The translations under genes and the position numbers were made by a program. A DNA stretch of 42,086 nucleotides from Inhella sp. (GTDB taxonomy: Bacteria; Pseudomonadota; Gammaproteobacteria; Burkholderiales; Burkholderiaceae_C), in NCBI RefSeq assembly GCF_027532025.1, contig NZ_JAPZSY010000051.1, positions 1 through 42,086 on the forward strand, given 5' to 3'. The stretch's first letter is position 1. Each line of letters opens with the position of its first letter. The notes under the pieces are model-generated. The model had not been told where the DNA came from and did no database searches. It worked only from the letters and a program-made list of their open reading frames with translations. This document shows positions 32,539-41,990 of the stretch, one piece after another.

Positions 32539-33539
32539 CCGCCGCGGTTCAACTGGCCGACGGCAAGCGCTTCGACGTGCCCGTCGGCGTCACCTTGCTG
32601 GACGCCGCCCAAGCCGCGGGCTTGACCCTGGCCCACAGTTGCCGCACCGGCCGCTGCAGCAGCTGCAAGGTGCGCGTCACCGAAGGCGCCACCCGCGCGC
32701 TGCGGCCCGACGCCGTGCTGAGCCCCGACGAGCGCGCCGCCGGCTGGGCGCTGACCTGCACCGACACCTGCGACGCGCCCGTGGCCCTGGCCGCGCGTGA
32801 CTTGGCAGAACTGGCCGGCTTCAAGCTCTTGACCCTGCCCGCCCGCATCGACAGCCTGAGCCTGCTCGCGCCCGACGTGATGCAGGTGCGCCTGCGCCTG
32901 CCGCCCAACCACGGCCTGCGCTACCTGCCCGGGCAGTTCGTCGAGCTTGTTGGACCCAACGGGCTGCGCCGCGCCTACTCCGTGGCCAATGCCAGCGCCA
33001 CCCAAGGCGTGGAGCTGCACGTGCGCCGCGTGCCCGGTGGGGCCATGAGCGCCTACCTGTTCGACCAGGCCAAGCCCAACGACTTGGTGCGCCTGCAAGG
33101 CCCGCGCGGCAGCTTTCACCTGGGCGATGTGGCCGGCCTGCACCTGGTGTGGCTGGCCACGGGCACCGGCATCGCGCCCTTCAAGGCCATGCTCGAAGGC
33201 CTCGCCGCCCAGCCTGAAGGCCAATGGCCGGCGCGCATCGACCTGTACTGGGGCAACCGCCTGCCGGCCGATGCCTACTGGCAGCCCGAGCCTGGTGCCC
33301 TCGGCGGGCGCTTGAACCTGCACCCCGTGTGCAGCCGCGCCGGCGCCGACTGGACCGGCCTGCGCGGCCACGTGCACGAACGCGCCCTCGAAAAAGAAGG
33401 GCGTGACGCGGCCAGTCTTCGGGTTTTCGCCTGCGGCTCGCCAGCGATGATTGACAGTGCCCAAGCGGCCTACGCCGCCTGGGGCTTGAGTGACGTCCAC
33501 TTCCACGCCGACGCCTTCGTGCCGTCGGGAGGAGCCTGA
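32535..33539 (+). CDS. ascD: CDP-6-deoxy-4-hexulose-3-dehydrase reductase (E3-type)
   Basis: NADH-dependent reductase that feeds electrons to the 3-dehydrase during 3-deoxygenation of the CDP-hexose. The 334-residue chain has an N-terminal plant-type [2Fe-2S] ferredoxin domain with Cys36, Cys41, Cys44 and Cys75 (CX4CX2C...C). A ferredoxin-NADP reductase module follows, with FAD site [10 protein letters not shown] and NAD site [14 protein letters not shown]. This domain order matches AscD/DdhD. It lies directly before the ddhA-B-C set, overlapping the upstream gene by ATGA. Similar architecture occurs in oxygenase reductases, but context makes the deoxysugar role strong. Confidence 0.88.
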   Translation: MTAAVQLADGKRFDVPVGVTLLDAAQAAGLTLAHSCRTGRCSSCKVRVTEGATRALRPDAVLSPDERAAGWALTCTDTCDAPVALAARDLAELAGFKLLTLPARIDSLSLLAPDVMQVRLRLPPNHGLRYLPGQFVELVGPNGLRRAYSVANASATQGVELHVRRVPGGAMSAYLFDQAKPNDLVRLQGPRGSFHLGDVAGLHLVWLATGTGIAPFKAMLEGLAAQPEGQWPARIDLYWGNRLPADAYWQPEPGALGGRLNLHPVCSRAGADWTGLRGHVHERALEKEGRDAASLRVFACGSPAMIDSAQAAYAAWGLSDVHFHADAFVPSGGA

Positions 33540-33543
33540 ACCG

Positions 33544-34323
33544 ATGAAAGCCGTCATCCTGGCCGGGGGCCTGGGCACCCGCCTCAGCGAAGAAACCACC
33601 CTGCGCCCCAAGCCCATGGTCGAGGTGGGCGGTCGCCCCATCCTGTGGCACATCCTCAAGATGTACGCCCACCACGGCATCAACGACTTCGTGATCTGCT
33701 GCGGCTACAAGGGCAACGTCATCAAGGAGTTCTTCGCCAACTACTTCATGACGCAAAGCGACGTCACCTTCGACATGCGCAGCAACCGCATGGAGGTGCA
33801 CCACAAGCGCGCCGAGCCCTGGAATGTGACCGTGGTGGACACCGGCGAAACCACCATGACGGGCGGCCGCCTGCAGCGGGCTGCACGCTACATCGAGCGC
33901 GACGAAGCCTTCTGCTTCACCTACGGCGACGGCGTCTCCGACGTCAACATCTCCGCCAGCCTCGATTTCCACAAGCAGCACGGCAAGGCCGCCACGCTCA
34001 CCGCCGTGTACCCGCCGGCCCGCTTCGGCGCGCTGGACATGGACGGCGCCCGCGTGCGCGCCTTCCAAGAAAAGCCGCGTGGCGAAGGCGGCCGCATCAA
34101 CGGCGGCTTCTTCGTGTTGTCGCCCAAGGTGCTGTCGCTGCTGGACGGCGACGACTGCGTTTGGGAGCAGCGCCCCCTGGCCTCGCTGGCCGAGCAAGGC
34201 GAGCTGATGGCCTTCGAGCACGACGGCTTCTGGCAGCCCATGGACACCCTGCGCGACAAGAACCTGCTCGAAGATCTGTGGGCCAGCGGCAAGGCGCCTT
34301 GGGCGGCGTGGCAGCAAGGATGA
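33544..34323 (+). CDS. rfbF: Glucose-1-phosphate cytidylyltransferase
   Basis: Makes CDP-glucose from CTP and glucose 1-phosphate, the entry step to CDP-3,6-dideoxyhexoses. The 259-residue protein starts [33 protein letters not shown], the nucleotidyltransferase loop and Lys, then [27 protein letters not shown] and [10 protein letters not shown], as in RfbF/DdhA. Length matches the family. The start is 4 bases after the reductase stop, and its stop overlaps the next ATG. Confidence 0.95.
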   Translation: MKAVILAGGLGTRLSEETTLRPKPMVEVGGRPILWHILKMYAHHGINDFVICCGYKGNVIKEFFANYFMTQSDVTFDMRSNRMEVHHKRAEPWNVTVVDTGETTMTGGRLQRAARYIERDEAFCFTYGDGVSDVNISASLDFHKQHGKAATLTAVYPPARFGALDMDGARVRAFQEKPRGEGGRINGGFFVLSPKVLSLLDGDDCVWEQRPLASLAEQGELMAFEHDGFWQPMDTLRDKNLLEDLWASGKAPWAAWQQG

Positions 34324-35357
34324 GCGGCCTGGCCCTGCTTCGGGGGCAGCGCGTGCTGCTCACCGGCCACACCGGCTTCAAGGGCGGCTGGCTGGCGCTG
34401 TGGCTGCACCACCTCGGCGCCGAGGTACACGGCTTCGCCCTCGACCCCAACACCCAACCCAGCCTGTTCGACGTGGCCCACGTCGGCCGCGTGCTGGCCA
34501 GCGACACCCGCGGCGACCTGCGCGACGCCGCCGCCGTGCAGGCCTGCGTGGCCGCCGTGCGCCCCAGCCTGCTGATGCACCTGGCCGCCCAGCCCCTGGT
34601 GCGCGAAAGCTACCGCGACCCCGCCGGCACCTGGGCCAGCAACGTGCAAGGCACCGTGCACGTGCTGGACGCCCTGCGCCTGCACCCCGGCTGCCAGGCC
34701 GCGGTGGTCATCACCACCGACAAGGTCTACGCCAACCGCGAGTGGGACCACGCCTACCGCGAGACCGACGCCCTGGGCGGGCACGACCCCTACAGCGCCA
34801 GCAAGGCCGCCTGCGAATTGGTGGTCGACAGCTTCCGCCGCAGCTTCTTCGCCGCCCAAGGTCTGCGCCTGGCCTCGGCCCGGGCCGGCAACGTCATCGG
34901 TGGCGGCGACTGGGCCGCCGACCGCCTCGTGCCCGACGTGCTCAAGGCCTTGGCCGAACACCGCCCCGTCGAGCTGCGCCACCCGCAGTCGGTGCGCCCC
35001 TGGCAGCACGTGCTCGAACCCTTGAGCGGCTACCTGCGCCTGGCCGCTGGCCTGCTCGGCGGCGAGCAAGGCCTGGACGACGCCTGGAACTTCGGCCCCG
35101 AGGCCAGCGACGCCCTGCCCGTGGCCGCCTTGGTCGAGGGCCTGGGCGCGCAGGCTGTGCGCCAACCTGGCCACCACCCGCACGAAGCCGGTCGGCTGGA
35201 GCTCGACATCGCCCGCGCCCGCCACCGCCTGGGCTGGCACCCGCGCTGGCGCCTGCAGCAGGCGCTCGACCACACCCGCGCTTGGCACGAGGCCTGGCGC
35301 GCAGGCCAAGACATGCACGCCTTCACCCTTTCCCAGATCCAGCAGTACGCCGCCTGA
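34320..35357 (+). CDS. rfbG: CDP-glucose 4,6-dehydratase
   Basis: NAD-dependent SDR enzyme converting CDP-glucose to CDP-4-keto-6-deoxyglucose. The 345-residue protein has the Rossmann motif [15 protein letters not shown], the [12 protein letters not shown] strand, ITTDKVY, and the catalytic YSASK ([11 protein letters not shown]), all diagnostic of RfbG/Ddh[18 protein letters not shown] and [13 protein letters not shown] follow. It is translationally coupled to rfbF. Confidence 0.95.
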   Translation: MSGLALLRGQRVLLTGHTGFKGGWLALWLHHLGAEVHGFALDPNTQPSLFDVAHVGRVLASDTRGDLRDAAAVQACVAAVRPSLLMHLAAQPLVRESYRDPAGTWASNVQGTVHVLDALRLHPGCQAAVVITTDKVYANREWDHAYRETDALGGHDPYSASKAACELVVDSFRRSFFAAQGLRLASARAGNVIGGGDWAADRLVPDVLKALAEHRPVELRHPQSVRPWQHVLEPLSGYLRLAAGLLGGEQGLDDAWNFGPEASDALPVAALVEGLGAQAVRQPGHHPHEAGRLELDIARARHRLGWHPRWRLQQALDHTRAWHEAWRAGQDMHAFTLSQIQQYAA

Positions 35358-35372
35358 GGCGACGAGTTCCCC

Positions 35373-36755
35373 ATGACCACCATCCCCATCCAAGCCGCTC
35401 CCAATGCCCCCGTCCTGGCCCCGCCCCCGCACACCAGCCCCGAGGCCCTGGCCCTGCGTGAGCAAATCCGCCAGCTGGTGGCCCAGTACGGCGCCCTGAC
35501 CCACGACGCGCCCCAGCCCTTCGTGCCCGGCGAGACCGTGCTGCCCCCCAGCGGCAAGGTCATCGGCACGCCCGAGCTGCAGAACATGGTCGACGCCTCG
35601 CTCGACGGCTGGCTGACCACCGGCCGCTTCAACGCGGCCTTCGAAGCCCGCCTGGCGCAGTACCTGGGCGTGCCCCACGTGCTCAGCGTCAACAGCGGCA
35701 GCTCGGCCAACCTCGTGGCCTTCCAAACGCTCACCTCGCCGCAGCTCGGCGACCGGGCCATCCAGCCGGGCGACGAGGTCATCGGCGTGGCCGCGGGCTT
35801 CCCCACCACGGTCAACCCCATCCTGCAGTTCGGCGCCGTGCCGGTGTTCGTGGACGTCGACCTCGTCACCCACAACATCGACGTCAGCCAGCTCGAGGCC
35901 GCGCTCAGCCCCAAGACCAAGGCCGTGATGATTGCCCACGCCCTGGGCAACCCCTTCAACCTCGACGCCGTCACCGACTTCTGCAAGCGCCACAAGCTCT
36001 GGCTGGTGGAAGACTGCTGCGACGCCCTGGGCGCCACCTACCGCGGCCGCCGCGTGGGCACCTTCGGCGACATCGCCACGCTCTCGTTCTACCCCGCCCA
36101 CCACATCACCATGGGCGAAGGCGGCGCGGTGTTCACGCAAAGCGCCGAGTTGCGCCGCATCGCCGAGTCCTACCGCGACTGGGGCCGCGACTGCTACTGC
36201 CCCCCGGGCAAAGACAACACCTGCGGCAAGCGTTTCGACTGGCAGCTGGGCTCCCTGCCCCACGGCTACGACCACAAGTACATCTACAGCCACAGCGGCT
36301 ACAACCTGAAGATCTCCGACATGCAGGCCGCCTGCGCCCTGGCGCAGATGGACCGGCTGGACGGCTTCGTGGCCACGCGCCGCCGGCACTTCGACTTCCT
36401 CAAGAACCGCCTGCAAACCTGCGCCGAGTTCTTGATGCTGCCCGAGCCCACCGAGCACAGCGTGCCCTCGTGGTTCGGCTTCCCCATCCACCTCAAGCCC
36501 AGCAGCGGCCTGCAGCGCGTGGACCTGCTGCGCTTCCTCGACCAACAGCGCATCGGCACCCGCCTGCTGTTCGCCGGCAACCTCACGCGCCAGCCCTACA
36601 TGGCCGACCAGCAGTTCCGCGTGGTGGGCGACCTGCCCAACACCGACGCGGTGATGAACGGCACCTTCTGGATCGGCGTGCACCCCGGGCTGGACGAGGC
36701 CAAGCTCGAATTCATCGCCTCGCAAATCGAAACCTTCCTCGGCGTCAACTTCTGA
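35373..36755 (+). CDS. rfbH: CDP-6-deoxy-4-hexulose 3-dehydrase (E1)
   Basis: PMP- and [2Fe-2S]-dependent enzyme removing the C3 hydroxyl of CDP-4-keto-6-deoxyglucose. The 460-residue protein is an aspartate-aminotransferase fold relative ([27 protein letters not shown]). The usual PLP lysine is replaced by His in [15 protein letters not shown], the hallmark of the dehydrase as opposed to aminotransferases. Iron-sulfur ligands are in place: one Cys in VEDCCDA and three in [13 protein letters not shown] (CX1C and CX7C spacing). It works with the upstream ferredoxin reductase. Confidence 0.95.
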   Translation: MTTIPIQAAPNAPVLAPPPHTSPEALALREQIRQLVAQYGALTHDAPQPFVPGETVLPPSGKVIGTPELQNMVDASLDGWLTTGRFNAAFEARLAQYLGVPHVLSVNSGSSANLVAFQTLTSPQLGDRAIQPGDEVIGVAAGFPTTVNPILQFGAVPVFVDVDLVTHNIDVSQLEAALSPKTKAVMIAHALGNPFNLDAVTDFCKRHKLWLVEDCCDALGATYRGRRVGTFGDIATLSFYPAHHITMGEGGAVFTQSAELRRIAESYRDWGRDCYCPPGKDNTCGKRFDWQLGSLPHGYDHKYIYSHSGYNLKISDMQAACALAQMDRLDGFVATRRRHFDFLKNRLQTCAEFLMLPEPTEHSVPSWFGFPIHLKPSSGLQRVDLLRFLDQQRIGTRLLFAGNLTRQPYMADQQFRVVGDLPNTDAVMNGTFWIGVHPGLDEAKLEFIASQIETFLGVNF

Positions 36756-36757
36756 GC

Positions 36758-37795
36758 ATGCGGCTCGACGGCCCCTTCGCCCTGCCCGACGACGACCTGG
36801 AGGCCATCGCCCCGGCGCTGCGCCCCCTGGCCGGCCAGCGCCTGCTCATCACGGGCGGCACCGGTTTCGTGGGCAAGTGGCTGCTGGCCAGCCTGCTGCA
36901 CGCCAACCGCCACCACGGCGCCAGCCTGCACGCCACCGTGCTCAGCCGCGACCCCGGTCGCTTTCTGCGTCAGTTCCCGGCCCTGGCCGACGAGCCCGCG
37001 CTGGCCTGGTGCCAGGGCGACGTGCGCGACGTCCAAGCACCGGCCGGCCTCGCGCTGGACGCCTGCATCCACGCCGCCACCGACGTGGCCAGCGCCCCCG
37101 ACGCCCAGGCCGTGTTCGACACCTGCGTCACCGGCACCCGCCGCGTCATCGACATTGCCACCCAAGCCGGCGCGCGCCGCCTGCTGCTGCTCAGCTCAGG
37201 CGCCATCTACGGCCCCAGCCAAGGCGGCGAACGCCTGAGTGAAGGCCACCGCGGCGGCCCCGACCCCCTGAACCCCGCCAGCGCCTACGCCGAGGGCAAG
37301 CGCGCTGCCGAGCAGCTCACCGCCCTGGCGCAAGCCGCCGGCCGCCTGCACACCAGCGTGGCGCGCTGCTTCGCCTTCGTCGGCCCCTACCTGCCGCTGG
37401 ACAAGCAGTTCGCCGTCGGCAACTTCCTGTCGGCCGCGCGCGACGGCCAGCCCATCGCCATCCAGGGCGATGGCACGCCGCTGCGCAGCTACCTCTACGC
37501 CGGCGACCTGGCCCGCTGGCTCTGGACCCTGCTGGCCCAAGCCCCAGGCGGCAGCGCCTGCAACTTGGGCGGCGACGAAGCCGTCTCCATCCGCGACCTG
37601 GCCGAGCGCGTCGTGGCCGCCACCGGCCGCAGCGTGCCCGTCACCGTGGCGCGCGAGCCCGGCGCCGGGCCCGTGTCCAGCTACCTGCCCGACCTCACCC
37701 GCGCCCGCCAGCTCGGCCTGCAGGGCGAACGCCCGCTGGACGAGGCCCTGCGCCGCACCTGGGCCTGGCTGCAGCACACCGGGGGCGTGGCATGA
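36758..37795 (+). CDS. NAD-dependent epimerase/reductase (SDR), probable CDP-4-keto-sugar reductase
   Basis: A 345-residue extended-type SDR with GGTGFVG at 33-39, the HAATDV strand, SSGAIYGPSQGG and the catalytic Tyr-Lys pair in AYAEGKRAAEQL. The sequence looks like the RfbJ/RfbE-like reductases and epimerases that finish 3,6-dideoxyhexoses (abequose, paratose, tyvelose). Starts 3 bases after rfbH and overlaps the next gene. Which C4 stereochemistry it sets cannot be read from sequence. Confidence 0.75.
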   Translation: MRLDGPFALPDDDLEAIAPALRPLAGQRLLITGGTGFVGKWLLASLLHANRHHGASLHATVLSRDPGRFLRQFPALADEPALAWCQGDVRDVQAPAGLALDACIHAATDVASAPDAQAVFDTCVTGTRRVIDIATQAGARRLLLLSSGAIYGPSQGGERLSEGHRGGPDPLNPASAYAEGKRAAEQLTALAQAAGRLHTSVARCFAFVGPYLPLDKQFAVGNFLSAARDGQPIAIQGDGTPLRSYLYAGDLARWLWTLLAQAPGGSACNLGGDEAVSIRDLAERVVAATGRSVPVTVAREPGAGPVSSYLPDLTRARQLGLQGERPLDEALRRTWAWLQHTGGVA

Positions 37796-38844
37796 CGCCC
37801 GCCTTCCTGCGCGTGGTGCAGGGCGACACCGCCCGCGTGCTGGCCGCCGAGCTGCCGTGGGCGCGCCTCAGCGGCGCCCGCGTCGTCGTCACCGGCGCCG
37901 CCGGCTTTTTGGGCGGCGGCCTGGTGCGCACCCTGCTGGCCCTGCACCCCGCCGGCCGCGTCGCGCGCCCGCTGCAGGTCGTGGCCTTGGTGCGCGACCC
38001 CGCCCGCGCCCGCCAGCGCCTGGCCGACGTGGCCGACGACCCCCAACTGCAGTGGCTGACCTGGGACCTGAACCGCCTAGCCGTGCCCGACCTGGGCGCG
38101 CCCGACTTCGTCGTCCACGCCGCCAGCCAGGCCAGCCCCAAGTTTTACGCGCACGACCCCGTCGGCACCCTCATGCCCAACGCCGTGGGCACCGCCGCCC
38201 TGCTGCAGGCCAGCGCAGGCGCGCAGGGCTTCTTGTTCGTGTCCAGCAGCGAGGTCTACGGCGCCGCCACCACGCCCGAGGCCCTGCAAGAAACCCAGTT
38301 CGGCGCGCTGGACCCCGCCACCGTGCGCGCCTGCTACGCCGAGAGCAAGCGCCTGGGCGAAACCCTCTGCGTGGCGTGGCACGCCCAGCACGGCCTGCCC
38401 ACCGTGGTGGTGCGGCCCTTCCACACCTACGGCCCCGGCCTGATGGCCGACGACGGCCGGGTGTTCGCCGACTTCGCCTACGCCATCGCCCGCGGCGAGC
38501 CCATCGTCATGACCAGCGACGGCAGCGCCCGCCGCGCCTTCTGCTACGGCAGCGACGCCACCGCCGGCGTGCTCACCGCCCTGCTGCGCGGCGCGCCGGG
38601 CCAGGCCTACAACCTGGCCAACCCCCAGGCCGAAACCTCGGTGCGCGAGCTGGCCGAGCTGCTGGTGGCCCGCTTCGCCGCGCGCGGCGCCCGGCTGGAG
38701 CGCCGCGAGCCCCCCGGCGGCTACCTGCCCAGCCCCTTCAACCGCCTGGTGCCCGACATCGCCCGCCTGCAGGCCCTGGGCTGGACGCCGCACGTCGGCC
38801 TGGCCGAGGGCTTTGACCGTTTCATCGAGGCCATCTCCCCATGA
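37792..38844 (+). CDS. Second NAD-dependent epimerase/dehydratase (SDR)
   Basis: A 350-residue extended SDR with GAAGFLG at 35-41, HAASQASP, VSSSEVYGAA and catalytic CYAESKRLGE. RPFHTYGPGL and YGSDATAGVL are like the UDP-glucuronate decarboxylase/epimerase branch. It shares fold and operon with the preceding SDR but is not a close copy. A second reduction or epimerisation, for example acting on a product of the transketolase pair downstream, would explain having two. Coupled by ATGA overlaps on both sides. Confidence 0.75.
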   Translation: MTPAFLRVVQGDTARVLAAELPWARLSGARVVVTGAAGFLGGGLVRTLLALHPAGRVARPLQVVALVRDPARARQRLADVADDPQLQWLTWDLNRLAVPDLGAPDFVVHAASQASPKFYAHDPVGTLMPNAVGTAALLQASAGAQGFLFVSSSEVYGAATTPEALQETQFGALDPATVRACYAESKRLGETLCVAWHAQHGLPTVVVRPFHTYGPGLMADDGRVFADFAYAIARGEPIVMTSDGSARRAFCYGSDATAGVLTALLRGAPGQAYNLANPQAETSVRELAELLVARFAARGARLERREPPGGYLPSPFNRLVPDIARLQALGWTPHVGLAEGFDRFIEAISP

Positions 38845-39785
38845 CCCCCCTGCACGAGCTCCAAACGGAGCACCGCGAAGGTCGCCTGAGCAAGGCCGAC
38901 TTCATCCAACAAGCCTGCCAAGGCCACCAGGCCCTGTGGCAGCTGCTGCCCCACCTGCGCAGCAGCGAGGTCAAAGAAATCCGCCTCACCCCCGAAGGCG
39001 TGCAGTTCCTGATGGGCGCCGAAGGCGTGCGCCTGTGGGCCCCCGCCCAAGAGGCCCGCGTGGCCCCGCTGGAGGCGCTCAACTTCGGCGCCTACGAACC
39101 CGAAGAAACCGCGGTGATGAACCTGCTGGCCGCAGGCGCGCGCTGCATCCTGGATGTTGGCGCCAACATCGGTTACCACGCGCTGCGCCTGGCGCTGCGC
39201 GAGCCCCAGGCCGTGGTGCACGCCTTCGAGCCCCTGCCCGCCGCGCTGGAGCACCTGCAGCGCAACGTGGCGCTCAACGGCTTGGGCGAGCAGGTGCGCG
39301 TGCACGCGCACGGCCTGTCCAAGGCCAACGGCAGCTTCGAGTTCTTCATCGCCCCCGGAAACGGCACCAACGCCAGCCTGATGAACGTGGTCGGCCGCGA
39401 CGACGCCCGCCGCGTGGTGGGCCTGACCCTCACCCTGGACGACTGGGCCCGCAACACCGGCGCCGCGCCCGACTACATCAAAGTCGACGTCGAAGGCGCC
39501 GAGCTGCTGGTGCTGCAAGGCGGCCAGGCCACGCTGGCCCAGCACCGCCCCAAGGTGTTTGCCGAGCTGCTGCGCAAATGGAGCGCGCCTTTCGGCTACC
39601 ACCCCAACGACGTGCTGACGCTGATGGCCGGCCTGGGCTACGGCTGCTGGGCCGTGGGCCCGCACGGCAACCGCCGCCTGTTGGAAGTGACCGACGACAC
39701 CTCCGAAACCAACTACGCCTTCCTGCACCACGAGGCGCACGCCGACACCATCGCCGCCCTGGTGCGGGGCCCGGAGGCCGCATGA
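38841..39785 (+). CDS. FkbM-family methyltransferase
   Basis: A 314-residue SAM-dependent O-methyltransferase. The first about 80 residues are a family-variable helical part. CILDVGANIGYHALRLAL is the SAM motif I, VHAFEPLPAALEHLQRNVALN is motif II, and PDYIKVDVEGAELLVLQGG is the FkbM signature. Probably methylates a hydroxyl on the sugar or glycan made by this operon. Start and stop both overlap neighbours. Confidence 0.88.
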   Translation: MTPLHELQTEHREGRLSKADFIQQACQGHQALWQLLPHLRSSEVKEIRLTPEGVQFLMGAEGVRLWAPAQEARVAPLEALNFGAYEPEETAVMNLLAAGARCILDVGANIGYHALRLALREPQAVVHAFEPLPAALEHLQRNVALNGLGEQVRVHAHGLSKANGSFEFFIAPGNGTNASLMNVVGRDDARRVVGLTLTLDDWARNTGAAPDYIKVDVEGAELLVLQGGQATLAQHRPKVFAELLRKWSAPFGYHPNDVLTLMAGLGYGCWAVGPHGNRRLLEVTDDTSETNYAFLHHEAHADTIAALVRGPEAA

Positions 39786-40588
39786 ACTCCACCGACTTCG
39801 CCCGCCAGGTGCGCGCGCACGCCGTGCGCATGGTGCACCGCGCCAAGGCCTCGCACATCGGCTCGGCGCTCAGCATCGTCGACGTGCTGGCCGCGCTCTA
39901 CGCCCCCGAAGGCGGCCTGCTGAACGTGCAGCCGCGCAACCCCAGCTGGGCCGATCGCGACCGCTTCCTGCTCAGCAAGGGCCACGCCTGCGTGGCCGTG
40001 TACGCCGCGCTGGCGCAGCGCGGCTTCTTCCCCGTGGAAGAACTGCAAACCTACGGCCAAGACTTCGCGCGGCTGATGAACCACGTCAGCCACAAGGTGC
40101 CGGGCGTGGAGTTCAGCACCGGTAGCTTGGGCCACGCCCTGCCCTTCGGCGTGGGCAAGGCCCTGGCCGCCAAGCAGCGCGGCCAGGCCTGGCGCACCGT
40201 GGTGCTGGTCAGCGACGGCGAGCTCAACGAAGGCTCCAACTGGGAGGCGCTCATGTTCGCCTCGCACCACGGCCTGGGTCGGCTCACCACCGTGGTCGAC
40301 GCCAACGGCCTGCAAAGCCTCACCACCACCGAGGCCACGCTCAACATGGGCTCGTTGCGCGCCAAGTTCGAGGCCTTTGGCGCCGACGTGGCCGAAGTCG
40401 ACGGCCACGACCACGTCGCCCTGCGCGCAGCCCTGTCGCACGTCGACGGCCCGCGCCCCAAGGTCGTGGTGGCCCACACCACCAAGGGCAAGGGCGTCAG
40501 CTACATGGAGAACAGCGTGGACTGGCACTACCGCAGCCCCAACGACGCCCAGCTCGCCCAGGCCTTGGCCGAGATCGAAGGAACCTGA
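39782..40588 (+). CDS. Transketolase, N-terminal (TPP-binding) subunit
   Basis: A 268-residue protein equal to the N-terminal third of transketolase. It has KASHIGSALSIVDVLAALY, RDRFLLSKGHACVAVYAAL, FSTGSLGHALPFGVGKALA and the TPP/Mg motif SDGELNEGSNWEAL...VVDANG. It needs the partner encoded by the next gene. Split transketolases inside sugar clusters are usually dedicated enzymes, not pentose-phosphate housekeeping. Here a two-carbon ketol transfer to the CDP-4-keto-dideoxy sugar, producing a branched sugar, is an attractive inference. Confidence 0.9.
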   Translation: MNSTDFARQVRAHAVRMVHRAKASHIGSALSIVDVLAALYAPEGGLLNVQPRNPSWADRDRFLLSKGHACVAVYAALAQRGFFPVEELQTYGQDFARLMNHVSHKVPGVEFSTGSLGHALPFGVGKALAAKQRGQAWRTVVLVSDGELNEGSNWEALMFASHHGLGRLTTVVDANGLQSLTTTEATLNMGSLRAKFEAFGADVAEVDGHDHVALRAALSHVDGPRPKVVVAHTTKGKGVSYMENSVDWHYRSPNDAQLAQALAEIEGT

Positions 40589-40589
40589 C

Positions 40590-41471
40590 GTGCGCAACGC
40601 CTTCGTCCAAGAACTCTGCGCCCTGGCCGCGCAGCACCCCCACCTGGCCCTGGTGGTGGGCGACCTCGGCTACTCCGTCGTCGAGCCCTTCCAGGCCGCC
40701 TTCCCCGAGCGCTTTTTCAACGCCGGCGTGGCCGAGCAGAACATGACCGGCCTGGCCGCCGGCCTGGCCAGCGAGGGGTACCACGTCTTCACCTACTCCA
40801 TCGCCAACTTCCCCACCTTCCGCTGCGCCGAGCAGCTGCGCAACGACGTGGCTTACCACGGCCTGCCCGTCACCGTGGTCACCGTGGGCGGCGGTCTGGC
40901 CTACGGCGCCCTGGGCTACAGCCACCACGCGGTGCAGGACTACGCGCTGCTGCGCACCCTGCCCGGCCTCAGCATCGCCGCGCCCGGCTGCCCCATGGAG
41001 GTCCGCGCCTGCCTGCGCCACCTGGTCGCGAACCCCGGCCCCAGTTACCTGCGCCTGGGCAAGGCCGGCGAGCCCGCCTTGCACCCCGCCCCGCCCGAAC
41101 TGACCCCCGGCCACTGGCTACCCCTGCGCCGCAAGGGGCATGAGCGCCGCGCCCTGCTCGGCACCGGCGCCGCCGTGGCTGCGGCACTCGCTTGGGCTGA
41201 GCGCGACGACCACGCCGACTGCGCCGTTTTCAGCCTGCCCCTGTGGGGCATGGCCACCAAGGCCCTGCAAGCCGAGCAACTGGCCCAGTTCGACGAGGTC
41301 ATCGCCCTGGAAGACCACCTCAGCGATGGTGGCATGGGCTCTTGGCTGCTGGAAGCCGCCAGTACCGCCGGCCTGGCCGGCCGCGTGCGCCTGCGCGGGC
41401 TGGACGCGAAGGTGTGCGGCGAGGTGGGCAGCCAGGCGACCTTGAACCGGCTGGGTGGGTTGACGCCCTGA
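40590..41471 (+). CDS. Transketolase, C-terminal subunit
   Basis: A 293-residue partner subunit starting at GTG 40590, one base after the previous stop. The catalytic Glu that activates the TPP ring is Glu49 in GVAEQNMTGLAAGLASEG. FRCAEQLRNDVAY and GGGLAYGALGYSHHAVQDYALLRTLPG are typical of the pyrimidine-binding domain, and a transketolase C-terminal domain follows (GTGAAVAAALAW, EDHLSDGGMGSWL). It is the last gene of the operon; no clear terminator follows. Confidence 0.9.
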   Translation: MRNAFVQELCALAAQHPHLALVVGDLGYSVVEPFQAAFPERFFNAGVAEQNMTGLAAGLASEGYHVFTYSIANFPTFRCAEQLRNDVAYHGLPVTVVTVGGGLAYGALGYSHHAVQDYALLRTLPGLSIAAPGCPMEVRACLRHLVANPGPSYLRLGKAGEPALHPAPPELTPGHWLPLRRKGHERRALLGTGAAVAAALAWAERDDHADCAVFSLPLWGMATKALQAEQLAQFDEVIALEDHLSDGGMGSWLLEAASTAGLAGRVRLRGLDAKVCGEVGSQATLNRLGGLTP

Positions 41472-41803
41472 GGCCATTGGACTGGGGGTTCGCTCCGTCC
41501 CCAAGGGTCACCCCCAGTCATCGCTCAAGGCAGGTGCTTGTGCATCAACAGCGCCAGCCCGCGGCGAGCGCGATGTGCGTGCTTCGTAGCGCTTGGAGCC
41601 GTCGACTACAAGCTGACTGCAGTCAGTGAACGCAGCGCAGTTGAACGGCTGGACTCGACCCAGAGCGGCTGTAGTGGGCGCCGACCGGAGCAGCTGCAAT
41701 GCAGCGGGAGCGGTCCTTGCCAGCGGTCCGATGAATGACCGCTAACGGGCTCGACAGGCCCGCCGCGCGTGACGGTGCCCGGTTTGACTGCAGCGACCTC
41801 TAG
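41472..41803. other. Non-coding debris after the glycan operon
   Basis: No frame shows coding character; short ORFs are Ser/Arg-rich with mixed codon usage. GC content and codon rhythm drop compared with the operon. A perfect 14-bp palindrome, CTGACTGCAGTCAG, lies at 41613-41626. The stretch with GACTCGACCCAGAGCGGC (about 41653) and TGAATGACCGCTAACGGGC (about 41733) resembles intergenic remnants I recall from other Burkholderiales. No terminator with a T-run is seen. Confidence 0.45.
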
Positions 41804-41983
41804 CGCGCGAGCACCACGGCGATGGCGGTGGTGTCGGAGACCGGTGCCCACCTCACCGCCTTCCCCACGAGCAAGCACTTCGCCAGCTGGCTCGGCCTTG
41901 CACCCGGGACCAAGATCAGCGGGGGCAAGAAGCTCAGCGGGCGCACGCTGCCCAGCTCCAACCGAGCGGCGCAGGCCTCCCAA
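41804..41983 (+). pseudogene. IS110-family transposase remnant (C-terminal domain)
   Basis: The plus-strand frame reads TTAMAVVSETGAHLTAFPTS, then KHFASWLGLAPGTKISGGKK and LSGRTLPSSNRAAQA, matching the C-terminal Transposase_20 domain of IS110/IS1111 elements. There is an in-frame stop at 41801 and no upstream DEDD domain, and similarity stops abruptly near 41980. It is therefore a fragment. It marks past insertion activity at the distal end of the glycan operon. Confidence 0.75.
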
Positions 41984-41990
41984 GTTCGAC

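Noticed and set aside
35373-36755. DegT/DnrJ sugar aminotransferase
   Set aside because: The PLP lysine is replaced by His and four iron-sulfur Cys are present, which marks the 3-dehydrase instead.
39782-41471. Housekeeping transketolase of the pentose phosphate pathway
   Set aside because: It is split in two subunits and embedded by overlapping codons in a deoxysugar operon; a dedicated biosynthetic role is more likely.
41508-41738. Short ORFs on both strands after the transketolase genes
   Set aside because: No ribosome binding sites, no coding rhythm, Ser/Arg-rich translations typical of non-coding GC-rich DNA.
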